In this document: positions 15,071-22,773 of the stretch, piece by piece | How positions within the stretch are numbered: the stretch's first letter is position 1 | Layout of the letters: each line of letters begins with the position of its first letter | DNA from: Aquincolibacterium sp041674705 | GTDB taxonomy: Bacteria; Omnitrophota; Omnitrophia; Omnitrophales; Aquincolibacteriaceae | NCBI GenBank assembly: GCA_041674705.1 | Contig: JBAYVF010000005.1 | Span: forward strand, 45,149 to 109,148 | Direction: 5' to 3' | Length of the DNA: 64,000 bases | The notes under the pieces: model-generated | The model's input: the letters and a program-made list of their open reading frames with translations, nothing else | The model's database searches: none | Told to the model about the DNA's origin: nothing | Translations under genes and position numbers: made by a program

Positions 15071-16345
15071 ATGCCAACAAAATCAGATTCTCCAAACTCT
15101 CAAAAATTTGACTATCAAGAAGTCTTGCGGGATGTGGCCCGCAGTATGGTCCGCCTTAAAAGGCCGGACCGGCTTCTCCAGCTCATCACTCGTTTCATCG
15201 ACCGCCGGTTCGGCCTCGCCCATGCCTCGCTCCTGATCCTTGATCCCAAAAAGGAGCATTATGTCTTCGTCAATTCAAAAGGAGCCAAACGTCTTCCGAT
15301 GGGGCTTGTGAAATTCGACGCAGATCATCCGCTTGTCCAGTGGTTTTCGGGATCCAAAAAAAAGCTGCCATTCCAAAAGGATTTTCTTTTTTTCTCCGAT
15401 GTGAAAAAAATGCTCTCGCGCGCTGAATTCCGGCTGGCCTCGAATTCCAAGGCGGACCATCTCGCAGGGATCCAGAAAACGATGCAGAATCTGAAAGTGG
15501 AGCTCCTGGTGCCCGGTTATTTCAAGGATACGCTCGTGGGCCTTTTGATGCTCGGGCGGCGCGTGAATGGCCGCTGTTTTACCACACAGGAGGTCACTTT
15601 TTTTCAGACGCTGGCCAACGATTGCTCGATGGCGGTCAAGACCGCGGAATACAACCAGAATCTTGTTGAGCAGAACCAGGAACTTGCGAAGAGGCTTGAA
15701 GAGATCGAAAGAATGCGCAACAAGGAACAGCGGACCTATTATGAGATCATGCGTTCCTTGGCTGAAGAAGTTCACGCCAAGGAGCCCTATATTTTTGGGC
15801 ATGTTTCGGAAGTGGAACGCCTGGGTATGATGACCGCCCGCGAAATGGGGATGGATCTTTCCGGAAAAACCAAGGACCTGCTTTCTGCAGCGCTTATTCT
15901 TCATGACGTCGGAAAGATCGGGATCCCGGACAACATTCTCTGCAAACCGGGACAATTGACCCAGGAAGAATGGAAAGTCATGAAAACCCATGTGGAAAAA
16001 GGTGCCCGGATCCTGGAGCCCCTGACGGATTTTAAAAAGGTACGTGAGATCATCATGGCGCATCACGAGCGTTTCGACGGAACCGGCTACCCGCGGGGTC
16101 TCAAGGGGGATGAAATCTCGATCGAAGCACGTATCATCTGCGTGGTGGACAGTTTCCACGCTATTGTTTCGTCCCGGTGCTACCGGGAAGGGCGCTCCAT
16201 TGACTTTGCCATCCATGAGGTCCGGAATTGCGCGGGGACCCAGTTCGATCCGGTTGTGGTCGATGCGTTCCTGAAGGCTTTGAAGAAGGAACTTCAGAAA
16301 AAAGGCGAGATTCCCAGCTCTTTGGCGGAATACGCTACGGACTGA
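15071..16345 (+). CDS. GAF-like plus HD-GYP phosphodiesterase-type protein
   Basis: A 424-residue cytoplasmic protein with an N-terminal GAF-like sensory region (about residues 20-210), a linking coiled coil (VEQNQELAKRLEEIERMRNK), and a C-terminal HD-GYP domain. The metal-binding HD is in ILHDVGKIGIPD, and the GYP motif is intact in HHERFDGTGYPRGLKGDEI. Intact HD-GYP proteins hydrolyse cyclic di-GMP or related dinucleotides, so this is a likely output of the adjacent kinase/receiver pair. The open frame extends back to a TTG at 14987 through the hairpin leader. ATG 15071, with GGGAAG upstream, gives a normal N-terminus. Confidence 0.9.
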   Translation: MPTKSDSPNSQKFDYQEVLRDVARSMVRLKRPDRLLQLITRFIDRRFGLAHASLLILDPKKEHYVFVNSKGAKRLPMGLVKFDADHPLVQWFSGSKKKLPFQKDFLFFSDVKKMLSRAEFRLASNSKADHLAGIQKTMQNLKVELLVPGYFKDTLVGLLMLGRRVNGRCFTTQEVTFFQTLANDCSMAVKTAEYNQNLVEQNQELAKRLEEIERMRNKEQRTYYEIMRSLAEEVHAKEPYIFGHVSEVERLGMMTAREMGMDLSGKTKDLLSAALILHDVGKIGIPDNILCKPGQLTQEEWKVMKTHVEKGARILEPLTDFKKVREIIMAHHERFDGTGYPRGLKGDEISIEARIICVVDSFHAIVSSRCYREGRSIDFAIHEVRNCAGTQFDPVVVDAFLKALKKELQKKGEIPSSLAEYATD

Positions 16346-16373
16346 GTTTGTTTCATTTTTATGGACTTATCGC

Positions 16374-16402
16374 TTGCGTCGCCAGGGGGGCATCAGTATA
16401 AT
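16374..16402 (+). promoter_or_regulatory. sigma-70-type promoter before the dksA-like gene
   Basis: TTGCGT at 16374-16379, a 17-bp spacer and a perfect TATAAT at 16397-16402. The predicted start is near 16409, giving a leader of about 65 nt that contains the small hairpin GCGAAG...CTTCGC around 16424-16440. Confidence 0.6.
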
Positions 16403-16475
16403 GCCGCCTCAATTATACAAGGGCGAAGGCGAGCTTCGCGTTGTCTCAATTCCAAGGAAAGTGAGTTAAAATTTT

Positions 16476-16952
16476 ATGGCAAAATCTAAGAGAACTTCTA
16501 AAAAATCCTCAAAAAAGTCTTCCAAGAAATCTGTGAGAAAGTCTGCTAAAAAACCGGCCAAGGCGCTGAAGATTAAAAAGCTTCCTAAAAAGGAGCTGGA
16601 TATTTATAAGAAGATGCTTCTTCAGCTGCGCGGAAAGATCGCCGGAGATCTCCAGCAGATCGAAGGGGATTCCCTGAGCGGGAATCAGCCCAGCAGTTCC
16701 GGGGAACTCTCGGATGTGGCGGATATGGCGACCGATAATTATGACCGGGAACTGAATATCGGTTTGGCGACCAACGAGCAGCAGCTTTTAAACGACATTG
16801 ACGTTGCCCTCAAGAGGATCGAGGATGGGACTTACGGCACTTGCGAGATCTATGGAACACCGATCCCCAAGAAACGTCTTATGGCCATGCCCTATACGCG
16901 TCTTTCGATGAAAGCCCAGGAAGAAGAGGAGAAGAACCAACGTCCTCAGTAA
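16476..16952 (+). CDS. DksA/TraR-like protein with degenerate zinc finger and Lys-rich N-terminus
   Basis: A 158-residue protein. The first 35 residues are nearly all Lys and Ser (AKSKRTSKKSSKKSSKKS) and look like a nucleic-acid-binding tail. A coiled-coil hairpin follows (KKELDIYKKMLLQLRGKIAG...), with the acidic tip region ADMATDNYDRELNIGLATN typical of DksA/YocK proteins that insert into the RNA polymerase secondary channel. The usual C4 zinc finger is reduced: TYGTCEIYGTPIPKKRLMAM keeps one cysteine, and the other metal ligands are absent. Its stop overlaps the lspA start (TAATG). It probably modulates transcription, but without bound zinc. Confidence 0.85.
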   Translation: MAKSKRTSKKSSKKSSKKSVRKSAKKPAKALKIKKLPKKELDIYKKMLLQLRGKIAGDLQQIEGDSLSGNQPSSSGELSDVADMATDNYDRELNIGLATNEQQLLNDIDVALKRIEDGTYGTCEIYGTPIPKKRLMAMPYTRLSMKAQEEEEKNQRPQ

Positions 16953-17392
16953 TGTTCTTTTACGTTCTTGTAGGGTCCGTGGTTCTCACGGACCAACTTT
17001 CAAAATTTCTTGCCCTTCACTATCTTTCTTCCCAAGCGTCGGTTTCTCTCATTCCGCAAGTTCTGGATCTGACGCTCGTCAAGAATCCGGGGGTTGCTTT
17101 CGGGCTTTTCAGCGATTATACGCCCATCCTTTTTGCCGTGATCACGATCAGCCTTGTGTTCCTCTTCCTGATCGCCAACCGTTCTCATGGAACCTCGGTC
17201 ACGGACCGTTGGGCGCTTAGCCTGATCCTGGGGGGTGCGATCGGAAACTGGATCGACCGGCTGCGTTTCGGAGCGGTGATCGATTTTCTGGATTTCAGGA
17301 TCTGGCCGGTCTTCAACCTTGCAGATACTGCGATCACGATCGGTGTCGGGCTCTATTTTATCCGCGTGTTTACGTCTAAAGGAAAAACATGA
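16952..17392 (+). CDS. lspA: lipoprotein signal peptidase
   Basis: Signal peptidase II, which cleaves prolipoproteins after lipid attachment. It has 146 residues and four transmembrane helices. The conserved motifs are present: TDQLSK near residue 13, KNPGVAFGLFSD, the catalytic aspartate in GNWIDRLRFGAVIDFLDFR, and the second in VFNLADTAITIG. Start ATG 16952 overlaps the previous stop. The following lgt start overlaps its stop, so the two lipoprotein-processing enzymes are translationally coupled. Lipoproteins in this window (49039, 58601) are likely substrates. Confidence 0.95.
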   Translation: MFFYVLVGSVVLTDQLSKFLALHYLSSQASVSLIPQVLDLTLVKNPGVAFGLFSDYTPILFAVITISLVFLFLIANRSHGTSVTDRWALSLILGGAIGNWIDRLRFGAVIDFLDFRIWPVFNLADTAITIGVGLYFIRVFTSKGKT

Positions 17393-18126
17393 AACCCGTG
17401 CTGTTTTCTCTCGGATCGATCCACCTCTACTCGTATGGCTTCTGCATTGCCCTCGGCGTTCTTCTCTCTCTTCTTCTGATGAAACGACGCGCGCTTAAAG
17501 AAGGATTCCCCAAACCTGATGAAGTGTTCGACATAGCTTTTGTTGTCCTGGTGTGGGGATTTCTCGGGGCTCGTCTTTTTTATGTGATCCAGAATTTTTC
17601 CTATTACAGTGCCGAACCGCTCAAGATCTTTGCCGTTTGGGAAGGCGGGCTGATTTTCTACGGGGGCGCGATCTCAGGCTTTTTGGGGTTGAGGCTGATG
17701 GTTTGGAAGAAAAAGTGGTCTTTTTGGAAGATCCTGGATTTTATCGTCCCCTACACCGCTTTGACCCATGCCTTTGGGCGGGTCGGATGTTTTTTGAACG
17801 GATGCTGTTTCGGTAAAGTTTGTGATCTTCCCTGGGCCGTCCGGTTTCCCGGGCTTCCGTACGCCGTGCACCCTGCCCAGCTTTATGAAGCGTTTTATGA
17901 CCTCGTGCTTTTTGCATTTCTCATCCAACGCCGGAAGCGGATCCGTTTTGAGGGGGAGATCGCTCTTCTTTATTTTCTTCTGTACGCAATAGGCCGCTAC
18001 ACGATCGAGTTTCTGCGAGAGCCGGGTTGGATGTGGATGGGGTTCACCTCGAACCAGTGGTTGAGCATCACGATCATCGTGGCGTCCTTTCTGGTCTTTC
18101 AATCCCGCCGGCGCAAAGCTTCCTGA
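17389..18126 (+). CDS. lgt: prolipoprotein diacylglyceryl transferase
   Basis: Transfers diacylglycerol from phosphatidylglycerol to the lipobox cysteine of prolipoproteins, the step before LspA. At 245 residues it is a polytopic inner-membrane protein. The Lgt signature is visible in THAFGRVGCFLNGCCFGKVC around residues 125-144, with the conserved YGFCIALGVLLSLLL at the N-terminus, GGLIFYGGAISGFLG, and RYTIEFLREPG near the end. It lies two bases before rluD. Confidence 0.95.
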   Translation: MKPVLFSLGSIHLYSYGFCIALGVLLSLLLMKRRALKEGFPKPDEVFDIAFVVLVWGFLGARLFYVIQNFSYYSAEPLKIFAVWEGGLIFYGGAISGFLGLRLMVWKKKWSFWKILDFIVPYTALTHAFGRVGCFLNGCCFGKVCDLPWAVRFPGLPYAVHPAQLYEAFYDLVLFAFLIQRRKRIRFEGEIALLYFLLYAIGRYTIEFLREPGWMWMGFTSNQWLSITIIVASFLVFQSRRRKAS

Positions 18127-18127
18127 T

Positions 18128-19051
18128 ATGCCCAAAAACCGTTTTACGGAATTTGTGGTGGAGGCCATGGAGGCTGAACAGCGTCTCGACGTTTTCCTTG
18201 CTGAAAAGATGTCCCACCAACATTCCCGGGCGCACCTTCAAAAGATGATCAAAAACGGCGCGGTGATCGTGGATGGGAAACATGTAACGCCTCATTATCC
18301 GGTTAAAGCCGGGGAACGGATCCGCGTCGAAAAACTTGATATGCCGGTGGAGGAACTTCCCGCGGAGGCGATCCCGCTCGATATCGTTTATGAAGATGAC
18401 GATTGTTTGGTAGTGAACAAGAAGGCAGGTATGGTTGTCCATCCGGCGCACGGCAATCCCAACCACACGCTTGTGAACGCGCTTCTTTTTCATGTGCAAC
18501 AGCTTGGGAAAGCCGAGGATAAGGTGAGGCCCGGGATCGTGCATCGCCTTGATAAGGACACCTCGGGTCTTCTGGTGGTCGCCAAGAATGACTACGCGCA
18601 CGACAAACTCGCGCGTCAGTTCAAGGACCACACGATCGATCGCGTCTATAACGCGATTGTTCGCGGAGTGGTCCAACACGACGAAGGAGTCTGCGAAGAG
18701 CCCGTGGGTCGCGCTTTTCTCAACCGTAAAAAAGTGGTGATCCGTCCCTCGGGAGGCAAGGATGCCGTCACTTTTTTTCGCGTGCTGAAGCGGTTCCCCA
18801 ACGCGACTTTTGTGGAGATCCGTCCGAAGACCGGCCGTACCCATCAGATCCGTGTGCATTTCGCGCACATGGGGCATCCGGTGCTGGGGGACGCCCTCTA
18901 CGGCGTTCAGTTCCCGCCGATCAAACGGCAGGCGCTTCATGCCTTGACGCTCGGGTTCGAGCATCCCCGTACGAAGAAGTGGATCCACCTGACAAGCGAG
19001 TTACCTGAGGATATGCAGGGCCTCCTGCGCTTCCTTGAAACACACCCCTAA
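18128..19051 (+). CDS. rluD: RluD-family large-subunit rRNA pseudouridine synthase
   Basis: Converts uridines to pseudouridine in 23S rRNA. It has 307 residues: an N-terminal S4 RNA-binding domain (residues 15-60, RLDVFLAEKM...SRAHLQKMIKNGAVIVDG), then the catalytic domain with the aspartate in HRLDKDTSGLLVVAKN, and RPKTGRTHQIRVHFAHMGHP later. The order is usual for the RluC/RluD group. The exact target position is inferred by family only. It is the last gene of the lspA-lgt-rluD set. Confidence 0.92.
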   Translation: MPKNRFTEFVVEAMEAEQRLDVFLAEKMSHQHSRAHLQKMIKNGAVIVDGKHVTPHYPVKAGERIRVEKLDMPVEELPAEAIPLDIVYEDDDCLVVNKKAGMVVHPAHGNPNHTLVNALLFHVQQLGKAEDKVRPGIVHRLDKDTSGLLVVAKNDYAHDKLARQFKDHTIDRVYNAIVRGVVQHDEGVCEEPVGRAFLNRKKVVIRPSGGKDAVTFFRVLKRFPNATFVEIRPKTGRTHQIRVHFAHMGHPVLGDALYGVQFPPIKRQALHALTLGFEHPRTKKWIHLTSELPEDMQGLLRFLETHP

Positions 19052-19144
19052 TGGTTCGACTCTCCGCCAAGTTTTTGGGCGGATTCGCTCACCATGGCAC
19101 TGAGCTTCCTCTATAAAATAATAGAGTCGAAGTGCTAATTCGCT

Positions 19145-19159
19145 TATAATCGAAAACCG
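19145..19159 (+). promoter_or_regulatory. -10 box giving a possible leaderless start
   Basis: A perfect TATAAT at 19145-19150 ends 8 bases before the GTG at 19159, where the next gene begins. No Shine-Dalgarno sequence lies between. If this -10 is used, the transcript would start at or near the GTG and be leaderless. The -35 region is weak (TAGAGT). Confidence 0.45.
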
Positions 19160-19836
19160 TGAATCCTGTCCATTGGCTTTTCTTCATCGGGACCGTCGTT
19201 GTCTCTCTGGGTTTTGCGCTCTACGGGCAGTGGGTGCTCTGGAAGTATAAAGCGCCCTCTTACAGGACGATCGTGACCGGTTGCGAGATGGCGCGTTTTG
19301 TTCTGGATAAAGCGGGCCTCTTCCAGGTTCCGGTGACTCCGATCGAGCCCTCCGGGGACTATCCTTCCGTAGAAGGTCTTTTCCTGGAACCCAAGGTCTA
19401 TGAAGGGCGCGATTTCCTTTCCATCCTTCAGGCGGCACGTCAGGCGTTCCTCAAAAGCCAACTCTCCAACATGACCTTTTGGGTGCGTCTCAAAAAGCGC
19501 ATGACTTTTGTGATCCGCTTCACTGTTTTGGCTGGATGGATCCTGTTGGTGCTGGGGAGTTTTATTCCCGGCTTGCGGTTTCTGGTTAATCTCGGCCTCG
19601 GGTCTTTTACCGTCGTCATGGCCCTCGTGATCTTTGACCTGCCCTTCGAGCTGGAGGTTGAAGAAAAAGCGTCCAAGCTTCTAAAAACTTCCGGACATTT
19701 TCAACCGAATGAAATGGTTCACTTGAAAAAACTCGGCCAGGCGATCGCGCTTATGGGGCTTGCGGCTATCGTCTACGCGCCTTTTAATAAATGTCTTTGT
19801 CTCCTGGGAAGGAAGGGGAGCGATTATGGGCTTTAA
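19159..19836 (+). CDS. YugP-like membrane protein lacking the zinc-protease motif
   Basis: 225 residues with a layout resembling the YugP/Zn_peptidase_2 family of membrane metalloproteases: an N-terminal span, the family-like segment AARQAFLKS after VYEGRDFLSIL where YugP proteins normally carry HEXXH, two hydrophobic spans (FTVLAGWILLVLGSFIPG and LGLGSFTVVMALVIFDLP), then LPFELEVEEKASKLLKTSG, which matches the region after the active site, and a final hydrophobic segment. No HEXXH is present, so it is probably a non-catalytic relative. Start GTG 19159 is near a TATAAT box. It overlaps mqnL by 11 bases. Family assignment is moderate. Confidence 0.6.
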   Translation: MNPVHWLFFIGTVVVSLGFALYGQWVLWKYKAPSYRTIVTGCEMARFVLDKAGLFQVPVTPIEPSGDYPSVEGLFLEPKVYEGRDFLSILQAARQAFLKSQLSNMTFWVRLKKRMTFVIRFTVLAGWILLVLGSFIPGLRFLVNLGLGSFTVVMALVIFDLPFELEVEEKASKLLKTSGHFQPNEMVHLKKLGQAIALMGLAAIVYAPFNKCLCLLGRKGSDYGL

Positions 19837-21295
19837 GAATCTCGGGGAATTTTTGAAGGCGCTTCGTGAAGCGGACGAACTTGTCGAAGTGAAAGCGCCG
19901 GTCGATCCGGTGCTCGAGGTGACCGAGATCTATGACCGTGTGGTGAAAAAGGACGGACCCGCGCTCCTTTTCACGAATGTCCGCGGTTCTTCAATGCCGC
20001 TGGTGATCAATCTTTTCGGCTCTTCCAAGCGCATGAGTATGGCCCTGGGCGTAAAAAACATTTCGGAGATCGCCGAACGCATCCATTCCTTTCTGGACCT
20101 TAAGCCGCCCCAGGGTCTTTTTGAAAAACTCGCGATGATTCCCAAGCTTTCTGAACTTCATGCCGTCCTCCCGAAATTCGTCAAACACGCGCCTTGCCAG
20201 GAGAAAGTTATCCTCGCAGGCGAAGCAAGGATGCTCGAACAGCTTCCTCTTATCCAGTGCTGGCCCAAGGATGGCGGAAAATTTATTACGTTCCCGCTCG
20301 TGATCACCAAGGATCCGGAGACGAACCAGCGTAATGTCGGGCTTTACCGGATGCATGTTTATGATGACCGGACGACCGGTATGCATTGGCAGATCCACAA
20401 GGACGGAGCCGGACATTTTCGGAAGCTTGGCAAGGGAAGTAAGAGGCGTTTGCCTGTCGCGTGCGTCATTGGTGCGGATCCCGCGACCATGTTTGCGGCC
20501 GCGTGCCCGCTCCCAAGCGGTATGGATGAACTGATGCTTGCGGGATTCCTGCGGAAAAAGTCTGTGGAGCTTGTGAAATGTAAAACGATCGATCTGGAAG
20601 TGCCGGCCGAGGCTGAGATCGTGCTGGAAGGTTATGTGGACGAAGGGGAGATGCGTCTCGAAGGTCCTTTTGGCGACCACACTGGTTTTTATTCCCGCGC
20701 GAAGGACTTTCCCGTGTTCCATGTTACCTGCATGACGCATCGCAAGAACCCGGTGTATGTCACGACCGTTGTGGGCCGTGCGCCCATGGAAGATTGTTAC
20801 ATGGGAAAGGCGATCGAACGGATCTTCCTGCCCATGATCCAGAAACAGTTTCCCGAGATTGTGGATATTTGTCTGCCGTGGGAAGGTGCGTTCCATAATT
20901 GTCTGATCGTTTCGATTAAGAAAAGTTATCCCGAACAGGGGAAAAAGATCATCCACGGCATTTGGGGGCTCGGACAGATGATGTTCTCAAAAATGATCGT
21001 GGTGCTGGACCATGATACGAATATCCAGGACTTGAAAGAAGTCTCATGGCGCGTCTTGAACAATATGGATCCCAAACGCGACATGGTGTTCGGGGAAGGG
21101 CCCTTGGATGAGCTGGATCACGCGGCGCCCAAAGATTTCGGAGGCTCCAAGATCGGGATCGATGCCACGCGTAAGGGCGCGGCCGAAGGCATGGAACGCC
21201 CCTGGCCCGAAGACATCATCATGACGGATGAAATTAAACGCCGTGTCGAAACGCGCTGGCGCGAGTATGGGCTGGATGAAAAATATCTTCGCTAA
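19826..21295 (+). CDS. mqnL: UbiD-family decarboxylase, probable MqnL of the futalosine menaquinone pathway
   Basis: Prenylated-FMN dependent decarboxylase of the UbiD family, about 489 residues. Family features include TNVRGSSMPLVINLFGS, the motif RMHVYDDRTTGMHWQIHKDG, the catalytic acidic segment EGPFGDHTGFYS, and the C-terminal WPEDIIMTDEIKRRVE. In futalosine-pathway organisms the UbiD/UbiA/UbiX homologues MqnL/MqnP/MqnM act on 1,4-dihydroxy-6-naphthoate, and the order here (ubiD-ubiA-ubiX-mqnA-mqnC-ubiE) supports that role. The start is ATG 19826 after GGAAGGAAGGGGAG, overlapping the previous gene. The longer frame from 19760 is rejected. Confidence 0.88.
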   Translation: MGFKNLGEFLKALREADELVEVKAPVDPVLEVTEIYDRVVKKDGPALLFTNVRGSSMPLVINLFGSSKRMSMALGVKNISEIAERIHSFLDLKPPQGLFEKLAMIPKLSELHAVLPKFVKHAPCQEKVILAGEARMLEQLPLIQCWPKDGGKFITFPLVITKDPETNQRNVGLYRMHVYDDRTTGMHWQIHKDGAGHFRKLGKGSKRRLPVACVIGADPATMFAAACPLPSGMDELMLAGFLRKKSVELVKCKTIDLEVPAEAEIVLEGYVDEGEMRLEGPFGDHTGFYSRAKDFPVFHVTCMTHRKNPVYVTTVVGRAPMEDCYMGKAIERIFLPMIQKQFPEIVDICLPWEGAFHNCLIVSIKKSYPEQGKKIIHGIWGLGQMMFSKMIVVLDHDTNIQDLKEVSWRVLNNMDPKRDMVFGEGPLDELDHAAPKDFGGSKIGIDATRKGAAEGMERPWPEDIIMTDEIKRRVETRWREYGLDEKYLR

Positions 21296-22136
21296 GTTCT
21301 GGTTGTTCCTTGAGATGATCAAGTTCGAGCATTCGATCTTCGCGCTTCCTTTTGCCTATCTCGGTCTTTTCTTTGCCGAGAAAAAAGTTCCGAGCCTTTT
21401 TCTTTTCTTCTGGATCACCATCGCGATGGTAAGCTTCAGAACCCTGGCAATGGCGCTGAACCGCTTGCTGGATCGAAAGATCGATGCGGAAAATCCGAGG
21501 ACTTCAGGACGTGCATTGCCGCAAAAAAAGATACGAACAAGCTTCGTTTGGTTGGCGGCGCTTGTCTCGCTTCTTATTTTTGAAGTGAGCGCCTACAAGC
21601 TTGGATCTTTATGCTTTTGGCTTTCACCGGTTCCCGTGGCGTTGGCGTGGATCTATCCTTTGACCAAGCGTTTCACTTGGGCTTCGCATTTTGTGCTGGG
21701 ACTGGTTCTCGGTATCGCGCCTTACGGCGCCTGGATCGCGGTTACCGGGCAATTCGCGTGGGCGCCGGCATTCCTGACCGCGGGAGTGATCTGCTGGGTC
21801 GCGGGTTTCGATATGATCTATGCGCTTCAGGATGTGGATTTTGACCGGAGGCGCGGACTTTATTCCGTTCCGGCCAAGTTTGGCGAGGTTCGGACGCTTC
21901 AGCTTACCCGGGGGCTTCACGCGTTGGCGGTTCTTTGCTGGGCTGCGGCAGGTTTCTTGAACGGGGCAGGACGGGTCTATGGTCTGGGGCTGATTCTAGT
22001 GGTGTATTTCCTGATCCGTGAGCATCAACTGATTCGCTCCTTCGGCATCGCAAAGATGAACGAAGCTTTTTTTGTGATGAATGCGGTGGTCAGTCTCGCA
22101 CTCTTTTTGGCCGTTGTCCTGGACGTTGTTTTATAA
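21276..22136 (+). CDS. mqnP: UbiA-family prenyltransferase, probable MqnP
   Basis: Integral membrane prenyltransferase that would attach the polyprenyl side chain in menaquinone synthesis. About 286 residues with eight or so transmembrane helices. The first Asp-rich motif is in ALNRLLDRKIDAENPRT, and the second is in YALQDVDFDRRRGLYSVP. The N-terminus MIKFEHSIFALPFAYLG is characteristic of the UbiA/MqnP group. Start ATG 21276 lies inside the end of mqnL; the frame is also open from 21228. Neighbours define it as part of the quinone operon. Confidence 0.88.
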   Translation: MKNIFAKFWLFLEMIKFEHSIFALPFAYLGLFFAEKKVPSLFLFFWITIAMVSFRTLAMALNRLLDRKIDAENPRTSGRALPQKKIRTSFVWLAALVSLLIFEVSAYKLGSLCFWLSPVPVALAWIYPLTKRFTWASHFVLGLVLGIAPYGAWIAVTGQFAWAPAFLTAGVICWVAGFDMIYALQDVDFDRRRGLYSVPAKFGEVRTLQLTRGLHALAVLCWAAAGFLNGAGRVYGLGLILVVYFLIREHQLIRSFGIAKMNEAFFVMNAVVSLALFLAVVLDVVL

Positions 22137-22150
22137 AAAGGAGTTTTATT

Positions 22151-22747
22151 TTGAAACCTTGGATTCTTGCCATAACAGGAGCGAGCGGAGTCGTTTACGG
22201 GATGCGTCTGCTCGAGATGCTGGGAGAGCAGAGAATCCCTGTGGAGTTTGTGATCTCGGACACAGCAAAGATCGTGATGAAGGAAGAGCTGGGGAGTGAG
22301 GCAAGGTTTCCGGAGGCTTCTCATTTGTTCCGTATTCACGATTTCCACGATTTTACCGCGTCGATCGCGAGCGGATCTTACCCGACGGAAGGTATGGTGA
22401 TCGTGCCGTGCAGTATGGGAACGCTCGGGGCGATCGCCTCAGGCCTCAGCCAGAATCTTATCCACCGCGCTGCGGATTGTACGATCAAGGAAGGACGCAA
22501 ACTTATCCTCGTGCCGCGCGAAACGCCGCTTTCCGCGATCCATCTTGAAAATATGCTGAAGCTTTCTCGCCTCGGAGTGAAGATCGTTCCGCCGATGCCG
22601 GCTTTTTATTCCGAACAAAAGAGTATTCAAGACCTCGTGGATTTCGTGGTGGGGAAGGTGCTCGATCAGATGGGTGTTTCGCACATGCTCTACCCGCGGT
22701 GGGTGGGGAAAATAGACTACAGACCGCAGACTACAGACAATAGCTAG
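22151..22747 (+). CDS. mqnM: UbiX-family flavin prenyltransferase, probable MqnM
   Basis: Makes the prenylated FMN cofactor needed by the UbiD/MqnL decarboxylase. 198 residues. The FMN-binding start is ITGASGVVYGMRLLEMLG, followed by VIVPCSMGTLGAIASGLSQN and the dimethylallyl phosphate region KEGRKLILVPRETPLSAIHL. The start is TTG 22151 with AAGGAG about 9 bases upstream. The last ten codons (DYRPQTTDNS) are encoded by a heptad repeat of AGACTAC words, so the natural C-terminus was probably extended or replaced by repeat DNA. Confidence 0.92.
   Translation: MKPWILAITGASGVVYGMRLLEMLGEQRIPVEFVISDTAKIVMKEELGSEARFPEASHLFRIHDFHDFTASIASGSYPTEGMVIVPCSMGTLGAIASGLSQNLIHRAADCTIKEGRKLILVPRETPLSAIHLENMLKLSRLGVKIVPPMPAFYSEQKSIQDLVDFVVGKVLDQMGVSHMLYPRWVGKIDYRPQTTDNS
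22714..22741 (+). repeat. AGACTAC heptad repeat encoding the C-terminus of UbiX
   Basis: Four consecutive 7-bp words, AGACTAC, AGACCGC, AGACTAC and AGACAAT, at 22714-22741, inside the coding region of the mqnM gene and running to its stop. Only one arm is evident; I do not see a good inverted partner before mqnA. Confidence 0.65.
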
Positions 22748-22773
22748 AAGCGAAAAGCTCTACGAAAGATTTC

